From positions 1-7,048 of the forward strand of contig JAWOIO010000032.1 of assembly GCA_046484625.1 (NCBI GenBank): a stretch of DNA of 7,048 nucleotides. Direction: 5' to 3'. Numbering within the stretch: position 1 is the stretch's first letter; each line of letters starts with the position of its first letter. The notes under the pieces were generated by a model. The model worked only from the letters and a program-made list of their open reading frames with translations. It made no database searches and had not been told where the DNA came from. The stretch is from DASUAO01 sp046484625 (GTDB lineage: Bacteria > Actinomycetota > Acidimicrobiia > IMCC26256 > PALSA-555). Shown one piece after another: positions 1 through 6,597 of the stretch. The position numbers and the translations under genes were made by a program.

Positions 1-13
1 GCATTCCTGCTTC

Positions 14-19
14 GGAGGG
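14..19 (+). promoter_or_regulatory. Shine-Dalgarno of paralogue A
   Basis: GGAGGG lies four bases before TTG at 24. It decides the start: the alternative in-frame ATG at 96 has no comparable purine run. The same arrangement, GGAGGG-N4-TTG, is found at the glycosyltransferase starting at 4387. Confidence 0.6.
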
Positions 20-23
20 TACC

Positions 24-1010
24 TTGATCACACCACCGCACGCTGCGCCATCGAACTCGGTTCGTCGCTCTACAGGATCCCGATCGGCCGTCTGGATGGC
101 GCAGTTCTCTTTGCTCGTGCTCATGGTCGTGCTCTCCTCATGCGGCGCCGTCACTGACTCGGGGACGACCACGCCTCCAGCAACCACACCCACCATCGTC
201 TGGACTGCGGTGGACATTGGGGACGTCGGTCTTGGCGGGCAGGTCGAGCCCATGGAGGCGACCGACGAGGTCGTGGTTCGTGGTGCCGGCGCCGATATCT
301 ACGGCACCGTCGACAGCTTCCACTTCCTCTACACCGAGATGAACGGTGACGGCGTCATCTTCGTACGTGTTGCGGACGTCGAGCTCGTAGATCGATGGAC
401 CAAGGCCGGCGTCATGGTGCGAGCGAGCACAGAGGCGGACGCGGCCAACGTCTTCATGCACCTCAGCCCGAGTAGCGGCACGGTCCTGCAAACTCGGTCG
501 GTGTCGGGCGCCGAGACCACCGAGGCAGGCTACGACCATGACGTGCGGCCGCCGCAATGGCTGCGGCTCGAGAGGTCGGGCCGCACCTTCCGCGGCTCCT
601 ACTCGGTGAACGGGTCGGATTGGATCCGCCTGGGGGAGACGGAAGTCGATCTGCCCCAGACTGCGCTCGTCGGTCTGGCCGTCACGAGCAAGGACCGCGG
701 CCGTTTGGCGGAAGCGGTGTTCAGCCAGGTTGAGGTGCTAGGGCACGTAGCTCCGCCCGTCGATACGGCACCGACACCCCCGGGCACCGCACCGACCGAT
801 CCGGCCAGCCCCCCCTTCCGGCCGGTGACCGCAGCTCGGTGCGCTATGCGTTGGACGCCGCGGTCGTGGAGAACCCGGAACGCGGCTGGTACGTGGAGCG
901 GCCGAGCGACCAGTACGGTAGCGTCTCGTCGGATGGCTTCCGACTCAGCATGCTCTACGTCAACCTCGCCGACTACCGGTCCCAGCCGACGCTTCCTTCC
1001 TCGGTGCTGA
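24..1010 (+). CDS. Lipoprotein paralogue A, 5' part (signal peptide + DUF1349-like module), frameshifted
   Basis: Start is TTG at 24, preceded by GGAGGG at 14-19. The N-terminus has Arg14, Arg15 and Arg20, a hydrophobic stretch at about residues 26-37 and a lipobox LSSC with Cys40, so the product should be an exported lipoprotein. Residues ~60-240 match the DUF1349-like (concanavalin-A-like) module: a DIYGTVDSFHFLY block, WTKAGVMVR, WLRLERSG and VGLAVTS. Such modules are common in secreted carbohydrate-active proteins. A Thr/Pro-rich linker follows (~241-264). Real coding ends near 815. The last 64 residues are Arg/Ser-rich, unlike paralogue B, and are read out of frame after a run of seven C. 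The true continuation is the overlapping frame from 815 to 2083. An internal ATG at 96 (residue 25) is in frame, but starting there would remove the basic n-region. Identification of the lipoprotein and module is secure. Whether this short form is made is unknown. Confidence 0.8.
   Translation: MITPPHAAPSNSVRRSTGSRSAVWMAQFSLLVLMVVLSSCGAVTDSGTTTPPATTPTIVWTAVDIGDVGLGGQVEPMEATDEVVVRGAGADIYGTVDSFHFLYTEMNGDGVIFVRVADVELVDRWTKAGVMVRASTEADAANVFMHLSPSSGTVLQTRSVSGAETTEAGYDHDVRPPQWLRLERSGRTFRGSYSVNGSDWIRLGETEVDLPQTALVGLAVTSKDRGRLAEAVFSQVEVLGHVAPPVDTAPTPPGTAPTDPASPPFRPVTAARCAMRWTPRSWRTRNAAGTWSGRATSTVASRRMASDSACSTSTSPTTGPSRRFLPRC
809..815 (+). other. C7 tract at the frame break of paralogue A
   Basis: Seven consecutive C, read as agC CCC CCC before ttc. 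Upstream coding is in the frame of 24 and downstream coding is in the frame of 815, one base back. Adding one C, or slipping -1 on the tract, gives S-P-P-L-P-A-G-D-R and restores the full gene. The phase also fits the X_XXY_YYZ slippery pattern for -1 ribosomal frameshifting, though no strong upstream Shine-Dalgarno and only a 4-bp hairpin (828-840) are visible nearby. The matching linker of paralogue B has no such run. Alternatives are a homopolymer sequencing or assembly error, a fixed disabling mutation, or a phase-variable tract. Confidence 0.85.
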
Positions 1011-2083
1011 GCCGTCTTCAGACGGACTTCGACCGTGCGCGCAGCAGCGGCATCAAGCTCGTCGTTCGCTTCGCGTACAACAGGTCCATGGACGCTGATG
1101 CCCCGATCGACGTCGTGCTATCGCACATCGACCAGGTCGGTGACGTCGTGCGTGCCAATGCGGACGTCGTGGCGGCGTTCCAGGCGGGCTTCATCGGCGC
1201 CTGGGGCGAGTGGCACGCTTCGACCAACGATCTGCTCGATCCCCGGAACTACGAGCGCATCGTCGCCGCGCTCTTGGACGAGGTGCCGCCTTCGCGGATG
1301 ATCCAGATTCGCTACCCTCGTTACGCGCGGGCCCTGTTTCCCGATCGGTTCGACGAGCTTGGGTACGCATTCGACGGCAGTGACGCGGCGCGAATCGGTC
1401 TGCTCAACGACTGTTTCGTGACGACGTCGACCGACACGGGAACGTTCGAGTCCGAAGCCGACTACGTGCACGCCGCCTCGATCAGCCGCTTCACGGTGAT
1501 GGGCGGCGAGACCTGCGACCGTGGCGGGCTCAACGATCGAAACGCCTCCGGAAACGCGATCGCCGAGATGGCTCGGTACCATTGGGATTACCTCAACATC
1601 GAGTTCTGGCGACCGATCATCGATCGGTGGCGGTCGGAGGGGGCCTTCCCGGAGATCTCGGCCCGGCTCGGCTACCGGTACGAGTTCGTAGAAGCGTCCA
1701 TCCCGACGATGTTGCTTCCGGAGTACGGCCTTGGCTTGGCGATCACGGTTGCGAACACGGGGTTCGGAAAGCTCTACAACCCGCGTCCAGTCCAGGTGGT
1801 GCTGGTACCCGTCGGCGGTGGCGACCCCATCGTGCTCACGGCCACCGAGGACGCTCGCACCTGGCTGCCCGCCCCAGGGGAAACCGAGACCCTGCTGTTC
1901 GAGCAGGCCGTGCCGACCGGTGCGAGGCCTGGGTTCTACGACGTCTACCTCTGGCTCCCGGATGCGGCCACGGGCCTGCGTTCCGACCCGCGGTACAGCA
2001 TCCGCGTCGCTAGCCAAGGGGTGTGGTCGGCAGCAACCGGCATGAACGACCTTGGCTTGCTGGTGGAGATCGCGAACCGCTGA
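839..2083 (+). CDS. Lipoprotein paralogue A, 3' part (DUF4874 + DUF4832), displaced by a frameshift
   Basis: This is the C-terminal part of the gene that begins at 24. The first start codon in this frame is GTG at 839, but it has no Shine-Dalgarno and nothing resembling a signal peptide. The frame is open upstream to the C run, and reading from 815 gives LPAGDRSSVRYALD, which aligns with SDRVAASYRVD in paralogue B. DUF4874 hallmarks are NPERGWYVE, VVRFAYN and GFIGAWGEWH (Glu124 here, Glu396 in the rejoined protein). DUF4832 hallmarks are IQIRYPRYA, LNDCF, GGETC, ARLGYRYEF, FGKLYNPRPVQVVLVP, a C-terminal beta-rich region and a TGMNDLGLL end. These families occur in secreted bacterial proteins of unknown activity; a TIM-barrel hydrolase-like role is an inference. 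The rejoined protein is 686 aa against 685 for paralogue B. Translated alone it would lack export and membrane anchoring. It faces the glycosyltransferase at 2103 convergently. Confidence 0.85.
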   Translation: MRYALDAAVVENPERGWYVERPSDQYGSVSSDGFRLSMLYVNLADYRSQPTLPSSVLSRLQTDFDRARSSGIKLVVRFAYNRSMDADAPIDVVLSHIDQVGDVVRANADVVAAFQAGFIGAWGEWHASTNDLLDPRNYERIVAALLDEVPPSRMIQIRYPRYARALFPDRFDELGYAFDGSDAARIGLLNDCFVTTSTDTGTFESEADYVHAASISRFTVMGGETCDRGGLNDRNASGNAIAEMARYHWDYLNIEFWRPIIDRWRSEGAFPEISARLGYRYEFVEASIPTMLLPEYGLGLAITVANTGFGKLYNPRPVQVVLVPVGGGDPIVLTATEDARTWLPAPGETETLLFEQAVPTGARPGFYDVYLWLPDAATGLRSDPRYSIRVASQGVWSAATGMNDLGLLVEIANR

Positions 2084-2097
2084 ACGTCTGCAGGTAG

Positions 2098-2135
2098 GCT
2101 GCTCATGCGCCGCCGAACGGCGGCGCATGAGCAGC
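2098..2135. terminator. Perfect 17-bp hairpin between convergent genes
   Basis: Arms at 2098-2114 and 2119-2135 are perfectly complementary around a GAAC loop. The hairpin starts 15 bases after the TGA of paralogue A and runs over the stop and last codons of the glycosyltransferase on the other strand, so it could end transcripts from both sides. No T-rich tract follows on either strand, so it is not a textbook intrinsic terminator. U-less hairpins at gene ends are often reported in high-GC bacteria. The terminator role is inferred from position; the hairpin itself is seen directly. Confidence 0.65.
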
Positions 2136-3236
2136 GCGAACCCCCATGGCCTCGGCGTAGTTTCGCGCGGCGGCCTGTAGGGTGAACCGATCGAGTTCGC
2201 TCGCATCGACCGCCGGCACGCGTCCGGTCAGCGTGTCGTCGATCGCGTCGGCCAGCGCGGTGACGTCACCGACGGGGACGAGCCGGCCAAGGCGCCCGCC
2301 AGCGAGGATCTCCTCGGGTCCGCTCGGGCAGTTCGTCGAGACCGTCGGGCACCCTGCCGCGAGGGCCTCGATCAAGACCGTCGGCAAGCCCTCCCAGTCG
2401 GACGACAAGGCGAAGACGTCCGCAGCACCCAGGTACGCATGTGGGTTCATCACGAAGCCCGGCAAGGCCACGTCGGCGCCGATTCCCTCGGCCGCGATGA
2501 GCTGCTCGAGCGCCGGTCGTTCCTCCCCTTCGCCGAGGATGAGTAGACGGACGTCGCGCCGCTGGCGCACGAGCGCGAAGGCTCGAACGAGCAGGGCGAA
2601 GTTCTTCTGCCGCGTCAGCCTGCCGATGCCGAGCACCGTGGGTGGTTTCCCGGCGCCGAAGAACGGGTGATCGGGCGTCTCCCTTGCCGCGACGGCGTTC
2701 TCGGGGAGCAGGACCGGGTTGTAGATTACATGAACGGCGTCCGGTTGAAGCGGCAAGCGACGCAGCAGACTCGCCTTCACCCCCTCCGAGACCGCCACGA
2801 TCTTGGTCGCTCTGGGGTACGTCCACCGCATCGCGAGCAAGAGGGCGCGACCGGATGTGGTACCGAAGTTGTGCTCGTGGAGCTCGTTGTGCTCCGCCAC
2901 GAGTAAGGGGCGTCGGTACCGGGCCAAGGCGGCAGCCCACACGGCGATCACGTTCGCATGATTGAGGGCGCTGAGCAACGCATCGGGGCGTTGCTGCCGG
3001 AGATAGCGGGCGAGCGGGAACAGCGCGCTCGCCGTGCGGCGCGCTCGCAGGTCGACGACGCGCACCCCTTCGGGAACGGCAGTCAGGTAGGGCCCGGTGG
3101 CGCCAGCAAGCACGAGGTCCACCTCGTACCCCTCCTCGGCCAGCCCGCGCGCGAGGTTCAGCGTGACGCGTTCGGCCCCACCGCCATGCAGGCCCGGCAG
3201 GAAGAGACCCAGTCGGGTGGCGTTCTCGCTGTTCAT
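2103..3236 (-). CDS. GT4-type glycosyltransferase (second gene of a coupled pair)
   Basis: A 377-aa GT-B-fold glycosyltransferase, normal length for family GT4, expected to transfer a sugar from a nucleotide-sugar donor to a growing glycan or lipid carrier at the cytoplasmic face. The N-terminal half has the acceptor-side glycine-rich motif GGGAER (18-23) and AEHNELHEHN (114-123). The C-terminal half has the donor-site signature IGRLTRQKN (Arg206, Lys211) and the EX7E motif in DWEGLPTVLIEAL (Glu282, Glu290), followed by AAGCPTVSTNCPSGPEEIL. I chose ATG at 3236 because it overlaps the upstream stop as ATGA, which implies translational coupling. An in-frame start at 3308 would add 24 uncharacteristic residues inside the upstream gene. 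There is no strong Shine-Dalgarno. The last codons lie in the 2098-2135 hairpin. Sugar and acceptor specificity cannot be read from the sequence. Confidence 0.93.
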   Translation of the reverse strand: MNSENATRLGLFLPGLHGGGAERVTLNLARGLAEEGYEVDLVLAGATGPYLTAVPEGVRVVDLRARRTASALFPLARYLRQQRPDALLSALNHANVIAVWAAALARYRRPLLVAEHNELHEHNFGTTSGRALLLAMRWTYPRATKIVAVSEGVKASLLRRLPLQPDAVHVIYNPVLLPENAVAARETPDHPFFGAGKPPTVLGIGRLTRQKNFALLVRAFALVRQRRDVRLLILGEGEERPALEQLIAAEGIGADVALPGFVMNPHAYLGAADVFALSSDWEGLPTVLIEALAAGCPTVSTNCPSGPEEILAGGRLGRLVPVGDVTALADAIDDTLTGRVPAVDASELDRFTLQAAARNYAEAMGVRAAHAPPFGGA

Positions 3237-4387
3237 CGGGTGCCCAACCGTGCGTCTGGGGGAAGCAGCGCGAGGTGCGCCTGCCAGAACCGGTTCGAGA
3301 TCGTGCACAGGTCGTAAGCCTCCTCGATGCGGGCCCGAGCGCGCGCGCCGAGCGCGCTACGTTCGGCAGCGGACAGCGCGGCCATCTGCGCGAGTGCCTT
3401 CGCGAATCCGGTGACGTCCTCGGGCGGAGCCAAGAAGCCAACACCGTCCACGATTCGCGGCACGTCGGAGACCCGCGTCGCGACGATCGGCTTGGCCATC
3501 GCCATGGCTTCGAGAACGGCGTTCGGGAGGCCCTCCATCGCCGACGGGAGCACGAGATAATCGATGCCGGCAAGCGCCGCGGGGACGTTCTCACGTGCGC
3601 CGAGCAGCATGCAGGCACGGCGGAGCCAGGGGTCGGCTTCGATTCGGGCACGGACGTCGGGCATCAGTGGGCCGTCGCCGACGAACACCACATGGTCCGG
3701 ACGCGAGGCCTCCGGCAGCGATCGCAAGGCGTCGAGGAGCACGTCGATGCGCTTGACCGGCACGAAGCGGCCCAGGAAGCCGGCGACCGTGGCCGAATCG
3801 GTGATCCCCCAGGCGGCCCTGGCCCGGCGCCGCGCCTCAGGTGACGGCTGGAAGCGATCGAGGTCGACGCCACCCATGACGACCGTGATCCGGTCCCGGG
3901 GGACCCCCGTGGACACCAGCCGCTCGGCGATCGCCTCGGCGTTCGGGAAGAAGTGCCGCGTGATCCCGTCGAGGAACGGTCGCAACAGCCGATGGGCGCG
4001 CGTGCCCTCCGTCATGAGCGAGCGGTCGGAGTGGACGATCACGGGAACGCCGGCCAACCAAGCGGCGAGCCGCCCCCACGCGCCCGTGGACGAGTCCAGC
4101 ACCGTGTGCACCACGACGGGGCGGGTCTGTCGGAGGTGGCGGACCAGACGCGTGAAGAAGGGCACGAAGGCCAGCGCGCTGCGGTCGATCAGGGTGTGCG
4201 CGACGCCGGACGCGGCGTAGGAGGAGGCGATCTCGGGCGATGACGTCGGCAGGAACGTGATGGCTTCGAGGTCCAGGTGACATGCGGCAGCCGGCCGCCG
4301 CGCGATCAACGCCGCGAGCTGGCGTTCGGCGCCACCAAGGCTGAAACTGCTGATGACGAACGTCACCTTCGGCGGACGGTCTGACAA
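3233..4387 (-). CDS. GT4-type glycosyltransferase (first gene of a coupled pair)
   Basis: A 384-aa GT-B-fold retaining glycosyltransferase of family GT4. The N-terminus VTFVISSFSLGGAERQLAAL carries the GGAERQ glycine-rich loop. Further motifs are VIVHSDRS (116-123), MGGVDLDRFQP (171-181), GFLGRFVPVKRID with Arg207 and Lys212 for the donor diphosphate, FVGDGP, and the EX7E motif MEGLPNAVLEAM (Glu285, Glu293) followed by AKPIVATRVSDVPRIV. There are no membrane segments. Start is TTG at 4387 with GGAGGG four bases upstream. The gene overlaps the next glycosyltransferase by four bases (ATGA), so the two form one translational unit and probably act in the same glycan pathway. A perfect inverted repeat at 4399-4429 sits directly against the Shine-Dalgarno and may regulate the pair. 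Donor and acceptor are unknown. This protein and the next gene's product are distinct members of the family, not a recent duplication. Confidence 0.94.
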   Translation of the reverse strand: MSDRPPKVTFVISSFSLGGAERQLAALIARRPAAACHLDLEAITFLPTSSPEIASSYAASGVAHTLIDRSALAFVPFFTRLVRHLRQTRPVVVHTVLDSSTGAWGRLAAWLAGVPVIVHSDRSLMTEGTRAHRLLRPFLDGITRHFFPNAEAIAERLVSTGVPRDRITVVMGGVDLDRFQPSPEARRRARAAWGITDSATVAGFLGRFVPVKRIDVLLDALRSLPEASRPDHVVFVGDGPLMPDVRARIEADPWLRRACMLLGARENVPAALAGIDYLVLPSAMEGLPNAVLEAMAMAKPIVATRVSDVPRIVDGVGFLAPPEDVTGFAKALAQMAALSAAERSALGARARARIEEAYDLCTISNRFWQAHLALLPPDARLGTR

Positions 4388-4391
4388 GCAG

Positions 4392-4397
4392 CCCTCC
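4392..4397 (-). promoter_or_regulatory. Shine-Dalgarno of the first glycosyltransferase
   Basis: On the minus strand GGAGGG lies four bases before TTG at 4387 and fixes that start. Its outer edge is one base from the foot of the 4399-4429 inverted repeat, so pairing or protein binding at the repeat could affect ribosome access. Confidence 0.65.
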
Positions 4398-4398
4398 A

Positions 4399-4429
4399 GA
4401 CGCGCTGAGCGTGGTGTCTTCAGCGCGTC
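4399..4429. promoter_or_regulatory. Perfect 10-bp inverted repeat, candidate operator or 5'-UTR hairpin
   Basis: GACGCGCTGA at 4399-4408 and its exact reverse complement TCAGCGCGTC at 4420-4429 are separated by 11 bases, so the half-site centres are 21 bp apart, about two helical turns. That suits a dimeric regulator. A TATCCT hexamer on the minus strand (4438-4433) could be a -10 box, which would put the start of transcription inside the repeat. There is no convincing -35. An RNA hairpin next to the Shine-Dalgarno is the alternative. The repeat is certain; the role is inferred. Confidence 0.5.
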
Positions 4430-4440
4430 AGTAGGATACC

Positions 4441-4487
4441 CCGGCTCAGCGAGCGTTCCGGTACCGATGATCGTGCTCGCGAGCCGG
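4441..4487 (-). terminator. Bulged 13-bp hairpin just after the stop of paralogue B
   Basis: Outer arms CCGGCTC (4441-4447) and GAGCCGG (4481-4487) are continuous with inner arms GCGAGC (4449-4454) and GCTCGC (4475-4480), with one unpaired A at 4448 and a 20-base loop. The structure begins eight bases after the TAG of paralogue B. No T-tract follows. By position it may end or weaken transcription from B before the glycosyltransferase pair. The alternative is an mRNA-stabilising stem in a read-through transcript. Confidence 0.45.
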
Positions 4488-4495
4488 CGACCCGA

Positions 4496-6553
4496 CTAAC
4501 GACCCGACAGCACGATGGCGAGCTGGAGGTCGTTCAGGCCGCTGTCGGCCTTCCACGTGCCCAGGTTGGCGAACCGAACCGAGTACGCGGGTTGTTGGCG
4601 TAGTGAGGCGGACGCGTCGGGCAGGAACAGGTGCACGTCGTACGTGCCGGCCGCGGCTTCGCGTGGCAGTTGCACCGCGAGGTCGAGGGTGCGCGTCTCC
4701 GACGACAGAGGCAGCAGCGGCCGAGCGTCGTCCGCGACGCGCACGGTCACCGCCGGGCCGCCGTCGTGCGGGACGAGCACGACCTCGAGAGGGCGCGGGT
4801 TGAAGAGCTTCCCGAAGCCCACGTTCTCGATCGTGAGGCTCAGGTCGAGGACTCCGCCCGCGGTCACCGCCGAGGAGGCCGTGGCCCCGACGAGGACGAA
4901 GCGGTATCCGAGGCGTCGTGCGATCTCGTCGTAGCAGCCCTCGGCCTGCCAACGTTCGAGGACGGTGCGGTAGAACTCGCGGTTCATGTAGTCCCAGTTG
5001 TAGGTGCTCAGTTCCGCAAGCGCGCTGGCGCAGCCGTTGCGCTCGTGGATCCCGCCGATGTCGCACGTCTCGCCACCCATCGGGGCCGTTCGCGCCACCG
5101 ATATGGTGAACTGCCGGTCGGTCTCGTTGAGGTAGGTCCCGCCGTCGCTACCGTTCGCGAGGAAGCAGTCGTTCAGCATACCCACGCGGCTGGCGTCGTC
5201 ACCCGAGAATGCCCGTTCTGGCGCGCCCGCAGATGGGAACATCTCGCGCGCGTAATACGGGTAGCGAATCTGGACCGAGCGCGACGTGGGGGTCGCGTCG
5301 AGCAGGGCGTCGGTGATCGGCCTTCGGTTCGCGAGGCTGGTCAGGTCGTTCGTGCTCGTGTGCCACTCACCCCAGGCCCCGATGAAGCCGGCCTGCACGA
5401 CCGAGATCACGTCGGCTTGGTTCCGGAGGATCGGCTCGAGTTGGGCGATGTGCTGCAGGACGATGTCGACCGGTGCGTCGGGACCAAGGGAGCGGTTGTA
5501 CGCGAAGCGAAGCACGATCTTCACCCCGGCGGAGCGTGCGGAGGAGAGGTCTGCGTTCAGGCTGTCGAGGAAGGCGGCGGGCAGCGCTCGATCGCGGTAT
5601 TCATCGAGCCGCACGTAGCGCATGGCCAGCGTGTCGCCCCCGGCGGCGGCGGCCGCGTAGTTCGCGTTCGACGGCTCGACGTACCACCCCCGGTCCGGGT
5701 TGGGGACGATTCCGGGGTCGACCCGGTAGCTCGCCGCGACCCGGTCCGAAGGCGGCGTGGGGCTCGGCCCCGGCCCTGGTTCTGGCTCGGGGACCGGTGC
5801 AGTGACGGGCGAGCTCGGCCTGCCGGTGACGCGCAGGTCGGAGAAGCGCCCCGAAGAGGGTTCGTCGGCGGTGTGGCTGGTCACGGCGAGACCGCCGAGG
5901 AAGGTCTCGGGAAGGTCCACGACGACGCGGCCGAGTTCGTGCCACGCCTCGCCGTCGGCCGACACGTAACCGACGATCAGGGCGGCTTCGCGCTTGAGGC
6001 GGAGCCACCAGGGTGCCGTCGCTAGGGCGTCGTGCATGGTGATGCCACCAGGGAGGGTGTCGATCGTGGCCCCGTCCTTCTCGAAGCGCGCCTGGAGCAC
6101 GGCACCGCGGGCAGCCGTGAGCGGAAGGAAGACGTTGCGGTCGCCCGACTCGAGCCCTTCGCGCATCATGAGGCCCGCCTTCGCCCATACTGCCGTCGCA
6201 TCGACCGCGTCGACGCGAACGATCAACTCCGCGTCGCCCGTCAACTCCGTGTACACGAAGTGGAAGGCGTCAGCCGTCGACCAGACGTCTTCGCCTGCGC
6301 TGACGATGAGGATCGACCCATCGCCCTCGCTTCCGGCGCTGCCCGGCGCACGGACGGCCCCGACGTCGACGCTCGTCCACTCGGCCTCCATGATCGGCAG
6401 CTCGGACGCCGGACCATCACCCGGCGTGCCCGCTAACGACCCACAGGCCGCAAGCGCTGTGACGAGGACCGCTGCAGCGATCGCACGGGCCGCGTCGTAC
6501 GTGGTCCAGCCACGGTGGCCAAGCCTGCCGGTCGGTGCGTTCTGATTGTGCAT
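4496..6553 (-). CDS. Lipoprotein paralogue B: DUF1349-like module + DUF4874 + DUF4832, intact
   Basis: A 685-aa exported lipoprotein. The signal region ends in lipobox LAAC with Cys37. The DUF1349-like module (~59-244) shows EDVWSTADAFHFVYTEL, WAKAGLMMRE, WWLRLKR and LGGLAVTSH. A Pro/Glu/Gly-rich linker (245-268) leads to DUF4874 (~272-402), with NPDRGWYVE, VLRFAYNRS and GFIGAWGEWH, in which Glu396 is a candidate active-site acid. DUF4832 (~425-685) has VQIRYPYYA, LNDCF (Cys463), GGETC (Cys497), Cys508, Cys540, RRLGYRF, FGKLFNPRPLEVVLVP and a beta-rich C-terminus. It is a clear paralogue of the split gene at 24-2083, with the same order and almost the same length. I prefer ATG at 6553, with GAGAG nine bases upstream. 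ATG at 6562 is in frame and possible. A longer form from ATG at 6658 would put about 35 extra residues before the signal peptide. Activity is unknown; surface glycan binding or processing is inferred from the domains and the neighbouring glycosyltransferases. Confidence 0.92.
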   Translation of the reverse strand: MHNQNAPTGRLGHRGWTTYDAARAIAAAVLVTALAACGSLAGTPGDGPASELPIMEAEWTSVDVGAVRAPGSAGSEGDGSILIVSAGEDVWSTADAFHFVYTELTGDAELIVRVDAVDATAVWAKAGLMMREGLESGDRNVFLPLTAARGAVLQARFEKDGATIDTLPGGITMHDALATAPWWLRLKREAALIVGYVSADGEAWHELGRVVVDLPETFLGGLAVTSHTADEPSSGRFSDLRVTGRPSSPVTAPVPEPEPGPGPSPTPPSDRVAASYRVDPGIVPNPDRGWYVEPSNANYAAAAAGGDTLAMRYVRLDEYRDRALPAAFLDSLNADLSSARSAGVKIVLRFAYNRSLGPDAPVDIVLQHIAQLEPILRNQADVISVVQAGFIGAWGEWHTSTNDLTSLANRRPITDALLDATPTSRSVQIRYPYYAREMFPSAGAPERAFSGDDASRVGMLNDCFLANGSDGGTYLNETDRQFTISVARTAPMGGETCDIGGIHERNGCASALAELSTYNWDYMNREFYRTVLERWQAEGCYDEIARRLGYRFVLVGATASSAVTAGGVLDLSLTIENVGFGKLFNPRPLEVVLVPHDGGPAVTVRVADDARPLLPLSSETRTLDLAVQLPREAAAGTYDVHLFLPDASASLRQQPAYSVRFANLGTWKADSGLNDLQLAIVLSGR

Positions 6554-6574
6554 CCAAACCATCTCTCTTGGTCG

Positions 6575-6597
6575 GGATGCAACCTGCTGTTGCATCC
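6575..6597 (-). promoter_or_regulatory. 9-bp hairpin in the leader of paralogue B
   Basis: GGATGCAAC at 6575-6583 and GTTGCATCC at 6589-6597 are exact reverse complements around a 5-base loop. On the minus strand the stem ends 12 bases before ATG 6562 and 21 before ATG 6553. The 8-mer GTTGCATC recurs at 6603-6610, giving three copies of the element in about 35 bases. It could be an operator with an extra half-site or a leader RNA stem controlling translation. Neither role is proven. Confidence 0.45.

Noticed and set aside
1118..2206. 362-aa open frame on the minus strand opposite paralogue A
   Set aside because: Antisense shadow with no recognisable domain; the sense strand carries the DUF4832 signature.
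3237..3308. Upstream start that extends the second glycosyltransferase by 24 residues
   Set aside because: The extension lies inside the upstream gene and has no family features; ATG at 3236 makes a clean ATGA overlap and begins just before the first beta strand.
2266..3651. 461-aa open frame on the minus strand across both glycosyltransferases
   Set aside because: Very Arg/Ser/Pro-rich out-of-frame translation; both glycosyltransferases are intact in other frames.
4631..6025. 464-aa open frame on the plus strand opposite paralogue B
   Set aside because: Antisense shadow in GC-rich DNA: its translation lacks family motifs and the opposite strand encodes clear DUF4874/DUF4832 domains.
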